Of a stretch of DNA of 39,631 nt, positions 12,272 to 21,850 are shown piece after piece; positions within the stretch are counted from its first letter, which is position 1, and the number at the start of each line of letters is the position of its first letter. The position numbers were made by a program, and so were the translations under genes. Origin of the DNA: Haplosporangium gracile (lineage: Eukaryota > Mortierellomycota > Mortierellomycetes > Mortierellales > Mortierellaceae); assembly GCA_015499985.1 (NCBI GenBank), contig JAAAUF010000211.1, forward strand, positions 9,881 through 49,511, written 5' to 3'. The notes under the pieces are model-generated. The model did not search any database. It had not been told where the DNA came from and was given only the letters and a program-made list of their open reading frames with translations.

Positions 12272-12803
12272 ACTAAAGCGCTAGCGACAACTGCGGTCAT
12301 CACCTTAATATGTATTGGTAGGCACCCATCCCATTTGAAAAATGGCCAGAGACAACTAGATCGACCATTGCTTTTTTGAGTTTTATAGCAAACATATCAC
12401 AATGTAGAGCAAGGTAAAAGGAAAACCCCGCCTTCTATTATTGGCGCAACATGTTCAAATTGCAATATTAGTGCACTCAAGGAAAAAATACATGAGTAAG
12501 CAAAGAAAGGTCACTTAACACAACACCATACTGAAGAGGAAAAAAATAATGCCGCTTGTGAGTAATGTGTCCAGGAAACCATGTTAAAAGGAGAAGACAG
12601 TCTCCTCAGGGCATCACGCACGAATTAAGTGTGTATATGAATACTGCCAATGTGTACGAGAGAGTTTAAGGTGCCGCTATACATGGATGAAGAGCATAAT
12701 CCTAGCGACATTAGGTTATATTGTTATTTTATCCACTGCACCAAATTCAGGCGCCAATAGTTAATGGCAAAAATTACTTAGCCACGAAAGGGGATAGAGA
12801 TAA

Positions 12804-13034
12804 TTCACAAGCTCAGTCGGCCCAATTTCCTGCCACTGCCACTTGAAATGCGCTCGGATGTACAAGCGAAATGTGAAAAAAAGAGCGGTAGATGTTTTGC
12901 GAGAACTAGCAAGAGAACCAGGTCTATTTTCTTTGAATGATAAGCAGGCTTTCGTGCCTGAGCTCAGAGAGCGGTATCCATCGGCGGCACCACCCTCTGA
13001 GCGATTATGCGAGCAGTGCTTTGGTATGAAATAA
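12804..13034 (+). pseudogene. Unrecognised coding-like frame without start codon
   Basis: An open plus-strand frame of 76 codons after a TAA at 12801 and ending in TAA. It reads with ordinary globular composition, including CHCHLKC, KKRAVDVLRELA and ERLCEQC, and has no ATG near its left end, so it looks like an internal exon or a relic. The next frame (to 13195) also stays open and might continue it after a frameshift. I do not recognise a family. The pairs of Cys at both ends might point to a metal-binding fold, but this is a guess. Confidence 0.25.
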
Positions 13035-13650
13035 GACCAACGACCATCGATTCGTTCGTGCGAGGCAGTCGCGCCAGGGTGGCACCATGGCATGGAGAAA
13101 TGCTTTGTAATATTTCAAGGTGTAATCCGACAAAATTTATTCCAGAAAATGAAGACAAGACGAACGGCCTTGGAGACTTGTATTGTTCTCTTTGAAATAT
13201 GAGGAAACTGGTCAACAAGAATAACACAAACTCAACATCGATGTATCGCTCTTGATGAAATCAACGAATCTTGTTATTTTATTGAGCACCTTAAAAGCCA
13301 TGGCATAGTGAAGGCGATCGTCTTGCCCATAAACAAGCAAGCTGGTCTATTATTTGTATCAACACCATGAGATGTTGTACACTTCTGCAGCTATCGCCTT
13401 ACGAGGAAATAGCTATTCGTCGAATGTGTCTCTCAGCACTTCAGCAACAAAGTGGTGGTTTGAAATTACCGCTTTCTCCATGAAAACGCCACCAACCTTT
13501 CTCTTAATTAGGCTTTTTTTTTTATCTAAGAAATAGATTTGCCGCTCAACCCTCTGCTGCCTTGAACTTCTGGTGTGACCACACAACTATTCTTTTTTTT
13601 CTCAGCTACATACCCTTGCATATAGCTAGGTTAGTCTAAAAGAGGAAAAA

Positions 13651-13812
13651 ATGAAGGGTCAAGAGACTAAACGTCGGAGGGATAAAACAACATCAAACAA
13701 TGACCGTAGCAACTCAACAAAAAAAGACAAAAAGTATGCTTCTCTGGACAAGAACCTGAATCTTGGTCCCATGCGGCTCGACGATGAAAACATTCTCGAC
13801 CTTTTGGTTTAG
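13651..13812 (+). CDS. Possible small ORF or 3' exon, 53 codons
   Basis: ATG to TAG frame of 53 residues: Lys/Arg/Asp/Asn/Thr-rich first half and an acidic, leucine-containing end (MRLDDENILDLLV). It follows a T-rich stretch with a possible acceptor (TTTTCTCAG near 13604), so it could be the last exon of an unseen gene. No homology recognised, and it could be chance. Confidence 0.2.
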   Translation: MKGQETKRRRDKTTSNNDRSNSTKKDKKYASLDKNLNLGPMRLDDENILDLLV

Positions 13813-13861
13813 CTTGAGTAAACATGTGCTGTTGTTGACATCATATCAAACGGACTCTCGT

Positions 13862-14049
13862 TCATTTCCTGTAGGAGCAAATGGGGTAAGTATTGAGACG
13901 CGCAAGGTTTAGCTTCTGAGCATTGATGTCACGCAGAGCAAAAGAGTGCTCGCTCTTGATCAGCTTCTTGAGGTGGCTGATAGTCTTGGGCGATCCGATG
14001 GTAATGCATCGAGGACTGTGTCGCCGTCGAAAATGGCATAAATGGTCAT
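13862..14049 (-). pseudogene. Crinkler (CRN) N-terminal domain relic 1
   Basis: Two overlapping minus-strand frames together cover most of a Crinkler N-terminal (ubiquitin-like) domain. The first starts at the ATG at 14049 and gives MTIYAIFDGDTVLDA. After a one-base shift near 14001-14010, the second gives SPKTISHLKKLIKSE, then DINAQKLNLARL and ends at a stop. The K-T-hydrophobic-xx-LKKLIK motif and the DxxAxKLxL block are the hallmarks of the family. The strand end of the domain and any C-terminal effector domain are absent. In the family this N-terminal part is the conserved module of secreted or host-translocated CRN proteins, with variable C termini. The frameshift makes it a pseudogene. 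Confidence 0.6.
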
Positions 14050-14647
14050 TGTGAAGTTCAACATGTGGTTGGTTGCGGTTCTCTATGACTGTCAAGGGTG
14101 GTGGTGTTGAAGTAGGAGAAACGAACAAAAAAAAGAGAAGAGAAAAACAGAGTTATATTGGGGGAAAAAATGCGTCCATCTTTCTGACCTCGTCATCCCT
14201 TCAACACTTCTCTTGCACACGTGCAATACAAAAGGATTAAAACTGATAGCGTTATCGTATGTTGGAACTCTGGAAAATCAATTATTTGTATTTCAGAAGA
14301 AAGATAACCAAATACAACTTGAAGATAAAGTGAAATGAGAGTATAGTTACGTGCGCTTTATTGTTCGTGTTTTCTACGGTAAATTAAAAAAAAGTCTTGA
14401 TTGGGGCTTTTTCCTACCTTTCTGTGCAAAGCGCAAGACGAGAAAGGAAGAATGAGCCGCGGATGCGAAGTTTTAGCTGTACTAACCTTTGTTCTCTCTC
14501 ATTCTCTTTTTTTTTCCTTTCTTCTAAACTTTTCTCCTTCCCGCCTGTTCCTCCTTTTCCTTCACACGTTCCCACACCTCTTACTCTTTCAACCCTGCAC
14601 ATACTCACAGTCTTTCTCTTCCAAATCTCAAGCCGAGGTGCCTCACC

Positions 14648-15640
14648 ATGCCGACTAAACGCCAGAACAAGGAAGCGCTTCTACCACCATCGCACTCCTC
14701 TTTTTCTCGCTTAAAAACCAATCAAAGAAGAGAGCAGATCCCCCCACACTAGCTCCCGCCTGCCAAGACAGCCTTGACAGCCGCGGCGGTGGGGCAACAG
14801 CGGCTACAGCAATCCAACTTGACCCTGAACCTCGCCCTCCAGTATCCTCGATCCTTGTGTCTCATGCCGAACCTCGCACTCCAAAACTTTCGACTGCTGG
14901 CTCTGGCTCTGCGCCTCGCTCTGATAATCAGTAACAACAGCCGCACCAACCGAGAGAGCTGAAAGTGCACCGAGACGGATTACCCTTTCCATCCTCAAGG
15001 AACCGCGGCTCGATAGCGGTGCAGAATCTCAGAATGCTACCTGTGAAAGTGTCCACCCTTACAGGCGACCCTGTTACTGCGCGTCTGGTACCGTCTTGGA
15101 AACCGACGGTGTTCGGGTGATCCTGCCATCATGCTGCCTAGCGCTAAACATCACACCAGCACCCCAATGTTACCCAATTCAGAGGGGCGTCTACGACCAG
15201 CAGCAAGGTTCGAGGTAATACCCTTACCAACGCTAGACCCTCCTCCAGCCGCATTCTACTCAGCGCCAATTCGTCCTCCTGTCGCACTCTATTCAAAACC
15301 AGAATCCGTACCAGAGCAAGGCCTACAACTCCGACAATGACCTGTATCCGATTTAGTATACCTGCTATGACTCGACCCAGCCTTCGCACCAGCAATGGGG
15401 CCGTTCCCAGCCAGGATTACGACCGACGTACCAGCATCAGCCGGCGTTTCAGTCTCCCTATCTGCGCCAGCCGGAACCGCAGGCTGATCAACCCCTCTCT
15501 GACAGCCCAAATATGGTGATGGACAAGGAAACCTTCCGACTCCGAGCTGGTACCTACCTTTCTGAGCAAATTCGACAGTTCCGAACTCTGCGACCAAGAC
15601 CTGCCGACTCATGTTCCATTGGGGCAGCAAGAGCAAAACT
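14648..15640 (+). pseudogene. Decayed Gln/Pro/Ser-rich protein gene
   Basis: A CT-rich leader (about 14500-14647) precedes an ATG at 14648 whose frame stops at 14750. A second frame is open from 14659 to 15117 with one internal TAA (14932), reading PEPRPPVSS, PRTPKLSTAGSGSAP, then VHRDGLPFPSSRNRGS. It stops at TGA 15118. A third frame from 15165 to about 15510 reads RGVYDQQQGS, NQNPYQSKAYNSDNDLYP and TYQHQPAFQSPYLRQPEPQ, broken by TAA 15216, TAG 15234 and TAG 15357. Three frames and five stops make it a relic. It resembles intrinsically disordered, Gln-rich fungal regulatory proteins, but I cannot name a family. The antisense frames are shadows. Confidence 0.4.
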
Positions 15641-16012
15641 AGCGAAATCAGGGACAACAGCCGCAGTAAGCGGCTGGCACAAGCAAAAGGCTTACATGAA
15701 TAACGTCCATGTCGTTCTTTTTGTAATAAGAATATCTAAAAAGCATAGCTTTTTGTTTGAAGAAAAATAAAAAATAAAAAAATAAAAAAAAAAGGCGGTA
15801 TCCTTTTTTTGTTTCGCTCACTTGAAAAATATTTAAAGCGCCACCAAAAAAAAAAAAATTGTTTTGTGTTTGATCAAAAGCAGACTTTTTTATTTCTGGG
15901 GGAAAATAACAAAAAAACATGCCTTATTGCCCATACTTTGACTTCTTTGAACCTTGCTGTGAACAAGCACTCAGTCATGTCATTGTTTTGTTTTTAACAG
16001 CAGAGTCTTAAC

Positions 16013-16472
16013 TTAAGCTAAAATAAAAAAAATGAGTTGATGAATTGAGCGTAATAAGTGTTATTAGCATTTGGAAAAAAAAAACGCACAACAGGACAAA
16101 GACGAACAGCTCAATGGAAATCATACTACCTTTCTGTCTCTCTGGGAGTTCAACAAGCAAATGAATTTTACGTCCGTCTGGCTTGGTTCCAAAGAAATCC
16201 TCGAGCTTCAAGTAGGGCGCAAGCAAGCACCTTCCGTAAACCTCGTGGAGCCGGATTGTATCCTCATATCCTCTGTCGTGCGCGTAGGGGATGTTGATAT
16301 GCCACAGTCGGAGCTTACGGGCGTCGAAGCCACTCACGCTGCGAGGATTCTCGCGCATGATGAGCTGTTTGAGATGACCAACAGTCATTTGGGAATCAAC
16401 GTCGATAGGGAAGGCGTCTGCGATTGACTCGTGATCGATGATGACAAAGAGGGTGAAGAGGGAGTTTGACAT
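16013..16472 (-). CDS. Crinkler (CRN) N-terminal domain protein, no effector domain
   Basis: The best-preserved of three Crinkler pieces. The minus-strand frame starts at ATG 16472 and covers the whole N-terminal module without a break: LFVIIDHESIADAFPIDVDS, TVGHLKQLIM, FDARKLRLWHINIP, then LKLEDFF and the closing IHLLVELPE. After that a GTAGTA donor sits at 16129-16124. The next TTTTAG acceptor at 16018 would add only five bases and a stop, giving 115 residues; without splicing the frame runs to 16008 (154 residues) through T-rich, hydrophobic, intron-like sequence. Either way no C-terminal effector or nuclease/kinase-like domain follows. It may be a truncated gene or a stand-alone domain. 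CRN proteins are known from oomycetes, chytrids and Mucoromycota; their role in fungi is unsettled. No signal peptide is visible. Confidence 0.55.
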
Positions 16473-17823
16473 GATGGTTGTTACGGTTATGTGGATTGCG
16501 GATGATGGTGCTGATGTTGGTGTTTAGCGCTGGTGTAGGTGTTTTGTCCTGGCGTTGGGGCGTTGTGCTGTGAACGACTGTGAATGGTGTAGTTGTAGTT
16601 ATGTATTATTGAGATTATAAAAATTGAAAAACAAAAAAAAAAGGAGAGAGGGGGGAAATGAAAAAAAATATCCATATCACCCCATCATCGGTGATTCAAC
16701 ACTATTCATGTACATTATCAGTACAAATCTCGCTTCGCCCATGTACCTGTGACGCAAAAAGAAAGCGCCACCAATTATTCATTATATATTAGGTCCTTCT
16801 ATTTATTGGAGCAGCTAAACTGAACTGGATTCAGCTTCAAGGAGCCATGGTTCTATGTTTTACCTGGTTGGTTGTCGGTAATGGTGACCCATTGTAATCA
16901 GCGAAATGACACATCAAAACTGTTGAGAAGAGGCAACGTCTTTTTTTCCTGCATGTCGCTCATGCACCTTAGGCTGAGAAAAAGGCGGTAAAACAAAGAT
17001 GAGCGAAAAGGAATAAACATAACGCTAGCTTTTTCTGTTAGGAAAAAAGAGAGCTCAGATATGACAATACCCACTACTACTGTCGTTGTCGTCTAAATAA
17101 AAAGGCATAAAAAATTAGTACATACAGCGCTGGACGAGACCATGAATTTTCTTCAAGCTTGGACTTGACCCAAAGACATTACCAACATGTTTTAGGGAGA
17201 GTGTGGGAGAGAATGAGCAGAGCAAAAAGGGAAAGGATAGTAAAGAAAGTGTGTGTGTGAGAGAGAAAGAGAGAGAAAAGGGAGAGAGTCAAAGGAAACA
17301 GAAACGCAATCTGCCTTTGTCATCCGCGCGTGGCCGTATTTTGTTACACCTCACCTTAATTTAGAGAAATATAGGCGCTACAATGTAAAAGCACAGCATA
17401 TGTGGGTCCCCATTCTTCTTTTCAGACATGATGATAGAATACTGAACTAACTTTCAGTTGACCTCCGGAAGAGCAGATCTTAATTTCATGAATAAAGGCA
17501 ATTATCGATGCGGTGAAACTCCAATCTTTCTTTTGCCTTGCATCAGGACTTTGATGGATGAAGACGGCTTAGGTTAAGAGAAGAGAGAAAATTCAGAGCG
17601 AATAGAAAATTTAGTCTCGTCGTAATGACCAAGAGGTACAAAAACAAAAGAGGACTGAATAACGAACTGAAAAGAAAAAAAAAGAAAAAAAAATACCTCG
17701 CTGGATGAGAACATGAATCGTCGACCAACACCAGGGTTAGCTCAACGAGCGTCCGAGAAGGCGCAAGTAAAACCTTCCTTTCTAGAGCTATACAACGTGA
17801 ATACGCAATCTCTTTCTGCAGTC
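16473..17823. other. Intergenic region between Crinkler relics
   Basis: No gene recognised. It holds low-complexity stretches: GTT/GGT-rich DNA just upstream of the 16472 start, A-runs near 16630 and a GA-rich repeat at 17250-17290. A minus-strand frame between 17543 and 17700 is low-complexity continuation past relic 3. Confidence 0.5.
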
Positions 17824-17958
17824 TAGGCGATAAAGATAGCGACATGCCAGATTTTGAACTTTCTAGCAACAAGGTTACCCAGTGTGGGGGTTGGCGGCCT
17901 TGATGAGGTTCTTGAGATGACCCACGGCCTTGGTGTAGTCGATGTCGATTGGAAAGGC
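17824..17958 (-). pseudogene. Crinkler (CRN) N-terminal domain relic 3
   Basis: The minus strand reads AFPIDIDYTKAVGHLKNLIK, which matches the middle of the Crinkler N-terminal module and is close to the 16472 copy (AFPIDVDS...TVGHLKQLI). It runs into TAA at 17877-17875. Shifted one base, it continues as LVARKFKIWHVAI, the KLxLWxVxIP block of the family, before TAG at 17826-17824. The first 20 or so residues are missing; the bases just before the fragment look like an intron end (TTCCAAG), so a lost first exon is possible. It lies 130 bases beyond the VPS4 stop codon on the same strand, in what is probably the VPS4 3' flank. Broken, so a pseudogene. Confidence 0.55.
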
Positions 17959-17997
17959 TTGGAAGAGAAAGGAGCAAAAAAAATGACGGATTGTTAA

Positions 17998-18003
17998 TTT
18001 ATT
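17998..18003 (-). terminator. Polyadenylation signal of VPS4
   Basis: AATAAA on the minus strand about 85 bases beyond the VPS4 stop codon. Canonical hexamer in an A/T-rich stretch; the only evidence is sequence and position. Confidence 0.5.
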
Positions 18004-18087
18004 TGATTACCGACTTGATCACTCTTTTTGATCCTACTAGTCCCCAACACAACTCCATTAGTCCTCCACAAAGTATGACTACAGCAT

Positions 18088-20156
18088 TTATCCTTCACTT
18101 CCAAACTCCATTGTGAACTTTGTATGCTCAACCACATCGTCCGCACTGACAGTAGGCCTCACAGACTTGACAGCCTTCAAAAAGTCCTGCATACCCAGCG
18201 AGGGCTCCAACAACTGATCGCCTTCGACATCCTCCCAGCTCATCTCCTGTGCTGCTGGGTCACCCGGTGAGCATGGTGTTAAATGTTTGGTCATCACCGC
18301 CGGATCTGCTCGAGAGGGGGCATCCACCCACTTGAAATGTGTGCTCGCCTGGACTTTACGAATGGGCATCATCAACGCATCTCGCACTGCAATCGCAATA
18401 TCCGATCCAGAATAGCCCTCCGTGATCTGTCCGAGGTACTGGTAATCCTGAGAAGTCATTGCACAAGGCGTTTTGCCCACATTCAGCTCAAACATCCTGG
18501 ATCTAGCATGAGGCTCTGGCAGGGGAATGAAAATTCTCTTTTCAAATCTATATCGCACCAATTAGATGTAGTTACCAGGTAAATGTTAGTGAGTGGCAAA
18601 GTGCCAAATCGAAGAGATTTGTTATGCTGGTACCATAACAAAAGGGGACGTACCGTCGACGAATGGCAGCATCGAGCTGCCAGGGGATATTCGTAGCCCC
18701 GAGGACCAAAACTCCATCCATGTCGTTACCAACACCGTTCATCTGGACCAGGAATTCGGTCTTGACACGACGCGAGGCCTCTGAATCACCCTCTCCACGA
18801 GTTCCGCACAATGAATCAACCTCATCGATAAAGATAATAGCTGGCTTATTCTCTCTTGCCATCTGGAATAGCTGCTTGACCAACCGTTCAGATTCTCCCA
18901 TCCATTTTGAGACCAGATCTGAGGACGAGACTGAAAAGAAGGTCGAGTTGGCCTCTGTTGCGACCGCCTTTGCCAAAAACGACTTTCCTGTTCCTGGAGG
19001 TCCATACAACAAAATTCCCTTCCAGGGGACACGGTTTCCTATGAGGGTCAGGATATGGACAAAAATTTGCTTAGCCAACTTAACCACATTTCAATATAAA
19101 AGTGGTCATCAACGCCACACAAAATTACAACGCCATGCATGGCCTAGCAACATGACTCGCAAAGAGCGAACTGTGCTATTTACCGGTGAAGAGGTGGGGG
19201 AACTTGATGGGGAGGATAACAGCTTCCTTGAGAGACTCCTTTGCAGCATCCAATCCTGCGACGTCCGACCACTTGATGTTGGGCTTCTCGGTCAAAATCG
19301 CCGATGTCAACGCGCCCTTCAACTTTTTCGTATCCGCATCATCCTCGTCATCATCATCACTATCCTTCTTCCTACAAGGTTACCAATTAAAAGAGAGTGT
19401 AGCTACTGGTTAGTTCTCTCTTGTAAACAGCTGTCGCAACACCGCCAAGAAAAGAAAGCACAAAAGTAGCACTGTATGGAACAACGTGGCATCAAGATAA
19501 AAGAGACGACGTACTTGCTTCCTTTGCCACCGCTGCCGTTGGATGACGCAGCCATGGCCTTCTTCTTGGGCTTTTCTTCCAGCTTGGCGAGATGTTCCTT
19601 GATCTTTTCGGCTCTGGCCATGTATTCAACGACTTTTTTCCTGACAGTATCCCTGACACGCTCGTTCTTCTCATCTATTTGTGAAAAGCAAAGCAACAAT
19701 AAGCTTTCTTCGTTCTAGGGTGTTTTTTAGGGGTGAAGAGGGGAAAGATGATCATGACCTTGTAAACAGCAAACAACAACGACTATAAAGGATAAACAAG
19801 AAAAGATGGGTTGTTCGTACATTTGAGGGCTGTCAGGAAGTACTCGAGCGCTGATTGATAGAGTGGCAGGGCTTCCTCCAAGTGACCTTTGGTATCCTCT
19901 TCTGTCGCCTTCCTGACTGTCTCGACCGCACGCTATGTAAATGAGGTGTCCAAGTCCAAACGAGAGCCAGTGTTAAGGAAGAGCAAGATGTGATAGTTTC
20001 TAGTCATCGGACATTGTTCCTGTGGATGTCAATTCCATGGTAGCGATGTGTGCTCTTGTTCATAATCCAATCGTCCTTTCTTATTTTATGCCAAGCCTGT
20101 CCGTATCCTAGTGATGAGTGTGTATATAGATTTCTTACAGAGAGAAAGTCGGCCAT
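18088..20156 (-). CDS. VPS4: Vacuolar protein sorting-associated protein 4 (VPS4), AAA ATPase
   Basis: ATPase that disassembles ESCRT-III filaments at endosomes, in cytokinesis and membrane repair. Six exons on the minus strand: 20156-20139, 19932-19821, 19674-19515, 19371-19184, 19038-18654, 18547-18088, all GT-AG and in frame, giving 440 residues (yeast Vps4 437). N-terminal MIT domain (about 1-75, [15 protein letters not shown]), Lys/Ser linker with an acidic DDDDEDD run, then the AAA core: Walker A GPPGTGKS (172-179), pore loop SKWMGESE, Walker B FIDEVD with D231/E232, sensor-1 GATNIPW, arginine finger RRRFEKR (286-291). The family-specific beta domain and C-terminal helix follow ([26 protein letters not shown]). 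The first exon encodes only six residues (MADFLS). It diverges from the lipase gene across 1.7 kb. Confidence 0.96.
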
Positions 20157-21850
20157 GGTATGATTACTGTTGCTACTGTCGACTTGACGTTAAGGTGGGA
20201 GTGGTGGCGGGTTCCCCTTTTGGATGAGTTGTGTGTTGATGGGTGGGTGAGTGAGGGGTGTTGTGATTGGCGTCTTGGCAGGAGAACGGGTCGAAGTCGG
20301 TTGGTCTGAGGAGGGAAGAAAAAAGGAGTTGACAACGTGAACTGGGCAGAAGTCAAAAATCAAGAGGGGCAAAAGCCCATCCAGGCAAAGAGAGCAGGTG
20401 ACGTCTTTTTGGAGACGAGGAGATCGAATCCAACCCACAACTCAAACTTGGAGTGAGGCCGCCTGCTGCCATTGGTGATGGCTTGGCATCAAACTACATG
20501 AATCAGAGCCAGGCACAGACTCACTCACGCATCTTGAACACCATGGACACAGATACCTCTCTCAGCTCGCCTGGTACTTCCCTAGCAGCCAAATTAGACG
20601 TGATATGGGAATGGGATCAACCCCCTTCCTCAAATATATCATGATGATGACTCGATCAAACGAGGCGTGCTAACAGGTGAAGGAGCCATTCTTCCCGTCG
20701 CACACCTTCCCAATGACAATTACAGTGAAACACAGATTGTCCACAACGGACAGGAACCCCCGGCTTGTTGTTCTTCCCAGCATCCAGTTATCACCCTGCC
20801 TGTATCGTCCCGCTTCGTTGCTTTTGTTCCCTGCACTGCCTGCATTGCTCTGCTACTCATAACTGTATGTTGTGCCATGCCGTGCCTCAACTCTTTTAAA
20901 CTACTTTCCCCGTCGTTGACTTTACCCTCCCATCCACCTCCCCCCCCAAAAAAATAAAAAAATAAATAATATAAAACGAGATGGATAGTGATTTCAGGTT
21001 CCTCCTCCCACTCGTCTCTCTCTCCTCCTTCCTCTTCTCTTTGTATTCCAATCCATCAGCAAAATGGAACTGAGCAAGGAAAAAAGACACGCGAGTAATG
21101 AATTCCGGACCGAGCAACGCAAAAGAGATTTATTTGGCGACATCGGTGAGAAAGTATGAGTTTTCTCTCTTCTTTATTATGTACGGTGTCACAAAAAAAA
21201 AAAAGTCTGAACCAGCAAAAGAGTAAAAAAACGATGATCCATTCATCCGTACCTTCGTTCTTCGCCTTTCCGCCCCAAAAATCTCCTCGCTTTTTTTTTT
21301 TGCCTTCTCTTTCTCTTCTTTACTTTCTTTCTTTCGCTCCCTTTCCTCTCACTCCTTATCTTCCCCCCCCCCTACCTTCTTCTCATTCATATCCATTCTC
21401 CAACTTGGACTGGTGCACACTCCCCACTCCCTTCATCACCATCATCATTATCACCTTCTCCTCTCACTCTTTTGTTGACTGACTGATGCACCTGCATCGC
21501 ATGTTTTGATTTTTCCACTCAACTAAAAGGCACTGCCCTCTCCTTTCTCTGTCTTTTGGACACTTTCTTTTCTCTTCTTCCCCTCGGACCCTTGTTACTT
21601 GCATAACCCACAAGGCCCGCACTTTTTTTTCATTGTTGTTTGCCCCAACGAAATTGCACCTCTCCCCACTCGTACTCATGCTCTTTAATTAACATTGGCA
21701 TTCACACTTTTTGACTCACTTACCACCACTACCACTACGACCATTACTACAACTGCCACTGTCACCAGCAACTCTCACCATCACAACAATACAACGACGA
21801 CAGCCTGCTCAGTACAACCATAACGACAGTTACACACCAAACAAAGAACA
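20157..21850. other. Divergent promoter region of VPS4 and the lipase gene
   Basis: No gene recognised. Short plus frames at 20453-20957 lack splice partners and recognisable sequence. From about 21250 to 21460 the plus strand is a long CT tract with a C10 run, followed by ACC/ACA-rich DNA (21715-21800), typical of a fungal promoter-proximal region and leader for the lipase. No TATA box is evident. Confidence 0.5.

Noticed and set aside
15289..15657. 122-codon minus-strand frame
   Set aside because: Antisense shadow of the Gln/Pro-rich relic; no domain.
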